Below, piece after piece: positions 1 through 5,751 of a DNA stretch of 5,751 nucleotides. The translations under genes and the position numbers were made by a program. The DNA comes from Oligoflexia bacterium (lineage in GTDB: Bacteria; Bdellovibrionota; UBA1018; CAIMNF01): the NCBI GenBank assembly GCA_903842755.1, contig CAIMNF010000234.1, positions 1 through 5,751 on the forward strand. The letters run 5' to 3'. Under the pieces are notes generated by a model. The model saw nothing but the letters and a program-made list of their open reading frames with translations. It was not told the origin of the DNA and made no database searches. Each line of letters starts with the position of its first letter. Within the stretch, counting starts at the first letter, position 1.

Positions 1-1017
1 AATAAAAATACTTGCAAAAAGGACTCCATAAAACCAATAGAAGGCCACTTTAAAACGCCCCAACGCATCGTCTTTAGAAACAATCATCATCATGGACCAA
101 CCTTTTTCGTCAGCGCCTGAAAGATTTTTAAGTGGCACAGAGGTGACATATGCCTCCTGATGCGTTACCGGTGACTTCACTAAATCCACGCCGGCTTTGA
201 TTTGCTCAAACTCTTTTGCAGTTTTCCATCCTTCGGTCACCAAACTTTTGGGAACGGCTTTTACATCCTCATGCATCGCAACTGCCGACGCACCCTCTTT
301 CGCCATATTTCCATCTAAGAAGGACATGACTGTCCCATTGGAATCCACCAAATACAGCTGTAAATGGCGATAAATATTTTTGCGCTTAACAATCGACTCC
401 GAAAAGGAATTCAATTCACTTTCGGCCCATTTAAAATTGGCAAAACGAACGAGTACCCTCAATCCTGCACCTTGGGTCCCTGGAACGACCTGATAAAAAG
501 GCGTCACATATCGCGCTTCTCCGTAGAGGGTTTCTAGCCACGGCTGGTAGCTTGGATCAACGGTTCCCCCTTGGACTTTGCCTTTAACTAAATTAGAAAA
601 CCAAGATTGATCATGAAAGGAAAGCTCTTCCTTTAACTCATCCACATTAAGCTTCTTTCCAGTAGCATTCACTGAGCTCATTGCTAACGGCTTTCCTTCG
701 GCATTTAGTAAAGCTATAAAATCGTCTGTCCCCACCGTCATAACCTCTTGATCAAACAGCCGCGAGACCTCCGAATAGTCATTCCCTTTTAATTCGGGAG
801 ACTGAGCAAAGGTTTGAGTTTGAACCATCTGATCATGCATTTGCACAAACAAGCTATCGGAGGCAGAGAGTAAATCCGTGAGCATCGCGGTTTTTGCGTT
901 CATGACCACCGAGTCGACCATATTTTCAAACTGGAACCCATTAATCCCGCCGCAGATCACCACGATTCCGACGGTGAAACCTGTAATTTTATGTGTAAGT
1001 GATAAATTGAATTTCAT
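1..1017 (-). CDS. Membrane chemosensor with dCache-like periplasmic domain (3' end outside window)
   Basis: The first 339 residues are visible and the frame is still open at the window edge, so the C-terminal output domain is not seen. I read a short basic N-terminus, a membrane helix at about residues 11-28, a large extracytoplasmic region of about 295 residues, and a second membrane helix starting near 324 (AFYWFYGVLFASIFI). Two-TM topology with this spacing fits a double-Cache sensor. Cache-like landmarks are HDQSWFSNLVKG (135-146) in the membrane-distal half, LYLVDSNGTV (221-230) opening the proximal half, and GWSMMMIVSKDDAL (306-319) just before the second helix. The start ATG follows the cheW stop by 18 nt and has an A/G-rich ribosome site. 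Given the operon, a methyl-accepting chemotaxis protein is the likeliest full product. A Cache-containing histidine kinase or diguanylate cyclase cannot be excluded without the missing end. The ligand is unknown. Confidence 0.8.
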   Translation of the reverse strand, partial: MKFNLSLTHKITGFTVGIVVICGGINGFQFENMVDSVVMNAKTAMLTDLLSASDSLFVQMHDQMVQTQTFAQSPELKGNDYSEVSRLFDQEVMTVGTDDFIALLNAEGKPLAMSSVNATGKKLNVDELKEELSFHDQSWFSNLVKGKVQGGTVDPSYQPWLETLYGEARYVTPFYQVVPGTQGAGLRVLVRFANFKWAESELNSFSESIVKRKNIYRHLQLYLVDSNGTVMSFLDGNMAKEGASAVAMHEDVKAVPKSLVTEGWKTAKEFEQIKAGVDLVKSPVTHQEAYVTSVPLKNLSGADEKGWSMMMIVSKDDALGRFKVAFYWFYGVLFASIFI

Positions 1018-1024
1018 AGTTATA

Positions 1025-1035
1025 CTCTTTCCTTT
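1025..1035 (-). promoter_or_regulatory. Ribosome binding site of the dCache sensor gene
   Basis: The purine run AAAGGAAAGAG lies in the 18-nt gap between the cheW stop and the sensor ATG. The AGGA core is 12 nt from the start, which is long, while the GAG at the downstream end of the run is 7 nt away. It supports the ATG at 1015-1017 as the start and suggests initiation follows cheW translation closely. Confidence 0.55.
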
Positions 1036-1482
1036 TTATGCCGAAACCTTCACCAATTTTTCATCGCTTAAAAGATGGTGCAACTCAATCAGTGTCACCA
1101 GTTGATCTTTGACTCGTGCAACCCCAATGAGATAATCTTGTGCAATCGCGGACACCACCGGTGGCTTCCGATCAATTAAATCGTCGCCTAAAGTGATCAC
1201 CGAATCGACCCGGTCCACGACCGCGGCAATCGATCCCTGATTGCTATCACTCACCAAGCACGCCGTGGTTTTAGTAATTTCCTGAGAAGTTGAAAATTTC
1301 TTCCGCAGATCCATGACGCCTACGATCGAACCTCGAATATTAATCACACCGCTAAAATGAGGCACCATGTTGGGCATGTATTTGGGGACCTGGTATTCAA
1401 CCACCTCGCGCACATCTAATAATGGAGTTCCGTAAAGCTCTGTTCCAACATAAAACAAAATATAGCGTTCTTGATTATTCAT
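1036..1482 (-). CDS. cheW: CheW-family coupling protein
   Basis: This 148-residue protein is essentially a single CheW-like SH3-type beta domain, slightly shorter than E. coli CheW (167 residues). In the chemosensory array CheW bridges the receptor hairpin tips and the P5 domain of CheA, in the cytoplasm next to the membrane. The opening RYILFYVGTELYGTPLLDVREVV (residues 6-28) matches the first CheW strands, and E26 falls where E. coli CheW has E38. VINIRGSIVGVMDLRKKF (46-63) is the family hallmark; R50 corresponds to the conserved arginine of the NLRG motif. QDYLIGVARVKDQLVTLIEL (115-134) is the usual C-terminal element. There is no fused receiver, so it is a plain CheW, not CheV. The start overlaps the cheA stop as ATGA and has a strong ribosome site 8 nt upstream, so CheA and CheW are probably translationally coupled. 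Confidence 0.95.
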   Translation of the reverse strand: MNNQERYILFYVGTELYGTPLLDVREVVEYQVPKYMPNMVPHFSGVINIRGSIVGVMDLRKKFSTSQEITKTTACLVSDSNQGSIAAVVDRVDSVITLGDDLIDRKPPVVSAIAQDYLIGVARVKDQLVTLIELHHLLSDEKLVKVSA

Positions 1483-3215
1483 GCTGCTTTCTCCTGCATG
1501 GGTTGATAGGTAAATTGACTTAAAAAATGTTCCGCAATAAATTGAAGGTCTACAATAAGTCCGGGCTGGCCATTCGCCAAGATCGTCGCACCAGCTAACC
1601 CAAAAACATTGGCCATTCCGGGTGCGAATTTCCGAACCACCAACTGCTGTTGCTCACAAATCTCATCGACTCTAAATCCAATTCTTTGCTTGCCCATTCG
1701 AACAACCAAAATGGCATTCGCCTCATAGTCAACTTGATTTCTCATCCGAAGGGTAACGGACAAATCTTCAACCGGAATGACATGGGACCCGATTTGAAGC
1801 ATTTTATCTTGCCTGCCGATTGAAATATCGTGTACATTGACAATCTCATCAATCGCACTCACCGGTACTGCATAAATGGAATCTTTGACCTTGATCACGA
1901 GCGCATCAATGATACTCAGGGTTGTCGGTAGCGTAATTTGAAAATTAGTTCCTTTTCCCAACTCACTTCCAATTTTGATGTCTCCCCTCAGCGACTCTAC
2001 GGTTTTCATGACTACATCCATTCCCACTCCGCGGCCAGAAACATCTGTTACTTTTTCAGCGGTTGAAAAGCCTGGTAAAAAAATCAACGCGTAAACTTCC
2101 ATCGGGTCCAGCTTGCTTTGTTCGGTAATCACGCCTTGACTGAGGGCTTTCGCTAGAATTTTTTCGGAATTAAGCCCTTTTCCATCGTCTTCAATAAAGA
2201 GTCCGACCGATCCTGAATCTTGAACCGCTTTTAATTTTACTTTTCCTGCTCGGGGCTTGCCCGCTTTCAGACGGTCTTCTACGGATTCGATTCCATGATC
2301 GATCGAGTTCCGAACCATATGAGTCAGAGGCTCAACGATCTTTTCACAAACGGTCTTATCTAACTCGACCTCACCGCCCGAAACTTCGACTTCTACTTCT
2401 TTGCCTAATGTTCGCGCCATTTCTTTAATTGTTCTTTCTAACCGCTGAAAAACAGGCTGCACAGGGACCATCCGCAGCGCTAAGGTTTTCTCATAAAGCT
2501 CACGCGTTAACTTTCTTCCTAAATAGGCCGAATGGATGACTTGAGGACTTCGAGATTGATTCGCATTTTGTAATCCGTGAAATACGACCGACTGATGGAT
2601 TGAAAGTTCCCCCATCATCTCGATCAGAACTTCAATCTTTCGCGCCGAAACACGGACGGTTTCATCTCCGGCGGTTGGACTAGGCTTTTGCGCTGGGGGC
2701 GGAGGGGCTTGGACCGTTTCCTTTTTAATGGGTATGACTGCCGCTGTCTGCGCCACAGGCTCCTCTGCTTGAACCGAATTCTCTACATAAGTTTCGATTG
2801 GTGTTTCATCGTGTTCGGCCGCTACTTCAGCTGTGCCACTCATAATCCTATCGTATTCTGCATACAGTGCAGTCGGATCTTTTTCTGCCGCAGGATTATT
2901 TCGGGCTTCATTGATCCACTCCTGAAAAAATGCCTGCGCTTTGAGAAGCACTAAGGTGACATCACCGGAAAATTTAACTTTTCCAGATTTTAACAGGGTA
3001 ATCCCATCTTCAATTTTGTGAATCGCATTCCCGAATGATTGCAATCCTACCGATCGTGAAGAACCTTTGAGGTTATGCGCCAAGCGGAATAGCTCGTCAA
3101 TTTTGCCCGTATCGGCACTTTTTTCCAATTCCATGCTGAGCGCTTCCCAGCGTGTTAACAAATCGGTTGCTTCGTCGCAGAAAAATCCAAGTAGTTCTAA
3201 GTCAATATCAGACAT
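1479..3215 (-). CDS. cheA: Chemotaxis histidine kinase CheA (no recognisable P2 domain)
   Basis: This 578-residue cytoplasmic kinase uses ATP to phosphorylate its own Hpt histidine under receptor control and passes the phosphate to CheY/CheB-type regulators. Domains: P1/Hpt at about 1-125 with phospho-acceptor H47 in LAHNLKGSS; a Pro/Ala/Glu-rich linker at about 126-186 including APPPPAQKPSP; P3 dimerisation from about 187 (VRVSARKIEVLIEMMGELS); P4 ATPase with N box LTHMVRNSIDHGIE (297-310, N303), G1 box DDGKGL (343-348), F box around LPGFSTAEKV (380-389), G2 box GRGVGMD (394-400) and GKGT (420-423); and a CheW-like P5 domain (about 433-570) with GLAGATIL (539-546). All catalytic boxes look intact. 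E. coli CheA has 654 residues; most of the shortfall is the missing P2 domain. The ATG has an AAGGGAG ribosome site 7 nt upstream that overlaps the stop of the PAS gene. It lies between a PAS protein and cheW, so it is the signalling hub of this operon. Confidence 0.96.
   Translation of the reverse strand: MSDIDLELLGFFCDEATDLLTRWEALSMELEKSADTGKIDELFRLAHNLKGSSRSVGLQSFGNAIHKIEDGITLLKSGKVKFSGDVTLVLLKAQAFFQEWINEARNNPAAEKDPTALYAEYDRIMSGTAEVAAEHDETPIETYVENSVQAEEPVAQTAAVIPIKKETVQAPPPPAQKPSPTAGDETVRVSARKIEVLIEMMGELSIHQSVVFHGLQNANQSRSPQVIHSAYLGRKLTRELYEKTLALRMVPVQPVFQRLERTIKEMARTLGKEVEVEVSGGEVELDKTVCEKIVEPLTHMVRNSIDHGIESVEDRLKAGKPRAGKVKLKAVQDSGSVGLFIEDDGKGLNSEKILAKALSQGVITEQSKLDPMEVYALIFLPGFSTAEKVTDVSGRGVGMDVVMKTVESLRGDIKIGSELGKGTNFQITLPTTLSIIDALVIKVKDSIYAVPVSAIDEIVNVHDISIGRQDKMLQIGSHVIPVEDLSVTLRMRNQVDYEANAILVVRMGKQRIGFRVDEICEQQQLVVRKFAPGMANVFGLAGATILANGQPGLIVDLQFIAEHFLSQFTYQPMQEKAA
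1491..1495 (-). promoter_or_regulatory. Ribosome binding site of cheW
   Basis: AGGAG lies 8 nt upstream of the cheW ATG, inside the last codons of cheA. With the ATGA stop-start overlap it fixes the cheW start and allows both re-initiation and independent initiation. Confidence 0.75.
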
Positions 3216-3222
3216 TTACATT

Positions 3223-3229
3223 CTCCCTT
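3223..3229 (-). promoter_or_regulatory. Ribosome binding site of cheA
   Basis: AAGGGAG lies 7 nt upstream of the cheA ATG and overlaps the TAA stop of the preceding PAS gene (TTAAGGGAG). It is a near-ideal site that supports the chosen start and suggests efficient re-initiation after the PAS protein. Confidence 0.75.
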
Positions 3230-4604
3230 AAGCAACTGCCGCCGCTATACTTTTGTAATCTCGGTATCGCAACAAATCCATTTCAACTAAATGGATTCGC
3301 ACATCACCCATCTCCACTCTTACTTCTTCCATTAATGAAATAATTTTTTCCGTTACCTGATAAACCTCTTGGATTGGGGCTTCAATCGCTTCAATGCTAT
3401 TGAGCATTTCGGCAACATAAGGACCAAAGGCTTCTTCGGTTCGCATCGTCCTGGACCCCTCTAATTTGCCTCCCATTCGGATCAAATCTAGGCTAAGAAC
3501 AATATTTTTAACCGTATTGGTCATCGCTCGAAAATCTTTTAAGCTCTGCAAGCCTGCGCGCTGGTCATCCATCATTTGGTTAAACAAGTCTTGAACCGTT
3601 TGGTTCACTTGCTGCATTTCATTCATCGCCTCAATACGCCGATTTTCAAAATCTAAACTATTGAGCTCTTCCAAAGAATGAAATGCCAACATATCGATAT
3701 AGACGCGTGTAAGTCCGACTCGAAACTTCATGTCGCCAATCGCTTGGGTGGCTTGATCTAACGAGGTAAAAAATCGGTTCAATCGATCCGAAATTTCACG
3801 GGATGACTTCTGAAATGTAGCCGAAATCGTTGCAAGAGAAGGCCCTTCTTTGCCGAGTTTATTTGCCGTCACTGACATATTCAAACTTAAATATTCTAGC
3901 CGTTCGCACGAGTTTTTTACTTTCTTCACTTGCTCACTAATTGCGCTCAGCGCGGTAACTTCTTCGAGCTTCTTGTACACTCGGACAAACGCTTTTGAGG
4001 AGGACTGACTGATTTCATGCATTAGGCTAATATATTGCCTACTTTCTGCATGTGAAGTCCGTGGAAGTGAAATAGATTCTAGTCCTAATTTTGAAATCTC
4101 TTCGTCCCGACACTGCAACTCTTTTGCTAGTGCCTGATGCATAAAATCTTCATAGCTTTTAAAGCCCAGTTTGCTGAGTTCTTCACCTAATAGTGCAAGG
4201 GCAGCGTCGATCCCCTTTTGCTTTTCGCGCTCAAGCATTTTCGCGTAAAGAGCCGGTATGACAGTAAAAAACGGAGAAGTCGGTTTGATTCTGACGGAGA
4301 GATATCCTTTTCCTGCAGGCACAACGGAAGCAAATACCCAATAGGGTTTTCCATCGATCGAGCGATTTTTAACATACGCGCAAATGGGCTTTCCCGATTG
4401 GATCACACTCCAAAAATATTTAAATACCGATTTAGGGATGTCCGGATGGCGAATAATGTTATGGGGGGCCCCAATCAACTTCTCTTTTGAATATCCAGAC
4501 ACCCTGACAAAAACACTGTTACCCGAGGTAATAATCCCTAACTCGTCGGTTGCGGAAATAAACATTTCATTGACTTCAAACTGAGCTTCGTTAGCCTGAC
4601 TCAT
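3228..4604 (-). CDS. Soluble Aer-like PAS protein with degenerate receptor-like helical tail
   Basis: A 458-residue protein with no membrane segment. Residues about 15-110 form a PAS domain very close to that of the E. coli aerotaxis receptor Aer: FVRVSGYSKEKLIGAPHN (32-49), IIRHPDIPK (50-58), YVKNRSIDGKPYW (77-89). Residues matching the Aer FAD-pocket positions N34, R57, H58, D60 and N85 are kept (N29, R52, H53, D55, N80), but the position of Aer W79 is I74. From about 115 the protein looks largely helical. Segments 236-264 and 373-400 each align without gaps to a chemoreceptor hairpin tip but lack the full consensus. There is no HAMP and no intact EAARAGEQGRGF-type tip. The start ATG is 3 nt after the upstream receptor stop; M14 is a less likely alternative. 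The likely role is a cytoplasmic redox, oxygen or other cofactor-based input to, or modulator of, the CheA encoded next to it. The cofactor and partner are inferred, not shown. Confidence 0.85.
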   Translation of the reverse strand: MSQANEAQFEVNEMFISATDELGIITSGNSVFVRVSGYSKEKLIGAPHNIIRHPDIPKSVFKYFWSVIQSGKPICAYVKNRSIDGKPYWVFASVVPAGKGYLSVRIKPTSPFFTVIPALYAKMLEREKQKGIDAALALLGEELSKLGFKSYEDFMHQALAKELQCRDEEISKLGLESISLPRTSHAESRQYISLMHEISQSSSKAFVRVYKKLEEVTALSAISEQVKKVKNSCERLEYLSLNMSVTANKLGKEGPSLATISATFQKSSREISDRLNRFFTSLDQATQAIGDMKFRVGLTRVYIDMLAFHSLEELNSLDFENRRIEAMNEMQQVNQTVQDLFNQMMDDQRAGLQSLKDFRAMTNTVKNIVLSLDLIRMGGKLEGSRTMRTEEAFGPYVAEMLNSIEAIEAPIQEVYQVTEKIISLMEEVRVEMGDVRIHLVEMDLLRYRDYKSIAAAVA

Positions 4605-4607
4605 ATT

Positions 4608-5751
4608 TTAAGCTGCCTTTCCCTTGACTAACATTTCTAGATTAAGCGTAATCTCTTTTAGTTTTTGGCTTTCCGTTTCAATAACCGTCCCGACACGCTG
4701 AGCACTCACCACCGCTTGATTATTGCGTTTCGTAGACTGATCTAACTCTTTCATCGCTACGCTCGTTTGATCTAAACCCGCTTGTTGCTGCAAGGTAGCT
4801 TCTGCAGAATTTCGAATTTGTCCTTGGATCGAGTCCACAGAGTCTGCGATTTGAATAAAAGTTTTGAGTGCACTTTCACTCACCTGATTTCCATCGCGCA
4901 CCCGCCCTCGGATAATATTCAATGTCAATTGAACTTTCTCTTGGCTAGTTTTTAATAATTGTTGAATTCCATTAGCAGCATTGCCGCTCAATTTAGCTAA
5001 GGAGCCTACTTCATCCGCCACAACAGAAAACCCCCGTCCTTGTTCGCCCGCGCGGGCCGCCTCAATCGAAGCATTGAAAGAAAGAAGTTGGGTCTTAAAG
5101 ACAATGTCATTGATCACTGCTGCCTTTGTACCAATCTCTTCAATCACCTTTGCGATCTCTAACAAATCTTGATTGGATTGTTCGATAGCTTCCATGGCTT
5201 TGACCATTTGATCCATGACCCCACGACCCTCTTGACTTAACCCCACTACCCGGTCCGAAACTTCCAAGCTAGCCTGTGCGTTCCGCGAAGTCTGTGAAAC
5301 CATACTTGCAATTTCATTCAAGGCTGCCGAGGTCTCTTGAACCGCAGCCGCCTGCTCGTGACTGGATGTCGCAACGATCGTGGAGACATCGCTTAACTCT
5401 TTACCTGTATCCGAGATCAATTTAACCGTGTCTGAAAATCGCGCAACTAAGTTTGCCAAATTTCCTGTGATTCTAAGGGTAATCCAAGCGGAAATTAATC
5501 CACCTAAAACAATGATGATGAGCGATGCAATGTTAATTTTATCACTTTCAGAAATTCGTTCCTTTTGTTTCTCTTCTTTTTCTAAGTCGATCGATAATTT
5601 TTGAAAAACTTCCGCATCCTGCACTAAACTTTCAGTCTTAAAATCCTCACTCCGCTCAGCGATTGCCTGTAACGACCTTTTCGCCTCACTGTCCTTAATT
5701 CTTGAAGTCAATGCCTTTGCATTTTCTCGATATTCTTTTTCAAGTCCCTTA
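4608..5751 (-). CDS. Transmembrane methyl-accepting chemotaxis protein (5' end outside window)
   Basis: The frame is open to the window edge: 13 further codons precede the TTG at 5709-5711, so that TTG is not the true start and the N-terminus is missing. Numbering from the TTG, residues 1-58 are a charged helix, probably the end of a four-helix-bundle periplasmic domain. A membrane helix follows at about 60-80 (IASLIIIVLGGLISAWITL). After it comes a long coiled-coil signalling hairpin. The tip at about 207-235 is canonical (SFNASIEAARAGEQGRGF), the segment that binds CheA and CheW and forms receptor trimers. AAAVQETSAA (121-130) fits the consensus CheR/CheB methylation site. The two arms are nearly equal, about 140 residues on each side of the tip. 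Only about 30 residues separate the membrane helix from the first methylation helix, and I see no HAMP pattern there. No C-terminal NWETF-type CheR tether is present; the protein ends LVKGKAA. The ligand is unknown. Confidence 0.93.
   Translation of the reverse strand, partial: KGLEKEYRENAKALTSRIKDSEAKRSLQAIAERSEDFKTESLVQDAEVFQKLSIDLEKEEKQKERISESDKINIASLIIIVLGGLISAWITLRITGNLANLVARFSDTVKLISDTGKELSDVSTIVATSSHEQAAAVQETSAALNEIASMVSQTSRNAQASLEVSDRVVGLSQEGRGVMDQMVKAMEAIEQSNQDLLEIAKVIEEIGTKAAVINDIVFKTQLLSFNASIEAARAGEQGRGFSVVADEVGSLAKLSGNAANGIQQLLKTSQEKVQLTLNIIRGRVRDGNQVSESALKTFIQIADSVDSIQGQIRNSAEATLQQQAGLDQTSVAMKELDQSTKRNNQAVVSAQRVGTVIETESQKLKEITLNLEMLVKGKAA
4616..4624 (-). promoter_or_regulatory. 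Ribosome binding site of the PAS gene
   Basis: AGGGAAAGG lies within the last codons of the upstream receptor gene, 11 nt before the PAS ATG. Spacing is longer than ideal, so translation of the PAS protein may depend on ribosomes terminating at the receptor stop just 3 nt upstream of the start. Confidence 0.5.

Noticed and set aside
1018..1035. Possible terminator or promoter in the largest intergenic gap
   Set aside because: Only 18 nt long, with no inverted repeat and no -10/-35 pair. It is explained by a purine-rich ribosome site.
878..1105. Plus-strand open frame of 75 codons
   Set aside because: It lies opposite the start of the dCache sensor and the end of cheW, has no family resemblance, and crosses the junction of two well-supported minus-strand genes.
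2688..2954. Plus-strand open frame of 88 codons opposite the cheA linker
   Set aside because: Cys/Arg/Phe-rich translation with no recognisable motif. It is antisense to the Pro/Ala-rich linker of cheA and best explained as a shadow frame.
4187..4584. Short open frames on both strands within the PAS gene
   Set aside because: All overlap the PAS domain, which is conserved and clearly the coding frame. None has a recognisable product.
3228..4604. Calling the PAS gene aer, a full aerotaxis receptor
   Set aside because: The PAS domain matches Aer, but there is no membrane anchor, HAMP or intact signalling tip, and one pocket position differs. The symbol would overstate the function.
4981..5604. 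Plus-strand open frames opposite the receptor gene
   Set aside because: They are antisense to the conserved receptor tip and membrane helix regions, with no independent support.
5709..5711. TTG as the start codon of the right-hand receptor gene
   Set aside because: The same frame continues upstream without a stop for 13 more codons to the window edge, and a receptor needs a first membrane helix and a longer periplasmic part. The TTG is an internal Leu codon; the gene is cut by the window.

Overview
The window is one stretch of a bacterial chemosensory (chemotaxis-type) operon. All five genes lie on the minus strand and are packed end to end, so in transcription order the window reads from right to left: a transmembrane methyl-accepting chemotaxis protein (5' end outside the window), a soluble Aer-like PAS protein with a long helical tail, the histidine kinase CheA, the coupling protein CheW, and a second membrane sensor with a dCache-like extracellular domain (3' end outside the window). 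The gaps are 3 nt, 12 nt, a 4-nt ATGA overlap and 18 nt. There is no intergenic stretch of any size, no terminator and no promoter in view; the operon promoter must lie beyond the right edge. I see no RNA genes, mobile elements, CRISPR or repeats.

Base composition looks moderate (roughly mid-40s % GC by eye) and even across the genes, with no sign of recent transfer. The receptor tip sequence (VFKTQLLSFNASIEAARAG) and the operon style remind me of Bdellovibrionota/deltaproteobacteria-type chemoreceptors. That is recollection, not a search result, so the taxonomic guess is weak. A Gram-negative, probably motile bacterium is the safer statement.

How the parts should work together: the two membrane sensors and the PAS protein supply inputs. 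CheW links receptor tips to CheA, and CheA autophosphorylates on its N-terminal His and passes phosphate to a response regulator that is not encoded here. The first receptor carries a consensus methylation site, so CheR/CheB are expected elsewhere in the operon or genome.

Most of this is a recognisable chemosensory module. The part most worth a second look is the PAS protein between the receptor and cheA. Its PAS domain is clearly Aer-like, but it has no membrane segment, no HAMP and no intact receptor signalling tip. Its helical tail instead holds two segments that can each be aligned without gaps to the chemoreceptor hairpin tip, each keeping a different subset of the conserved residues. 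Other notable points are a CheA without a recognisable P2 (response-regulator docking) domain and a receptor that goes from its membrane helix to the signalling coiled coil with no recognisable HAMP.
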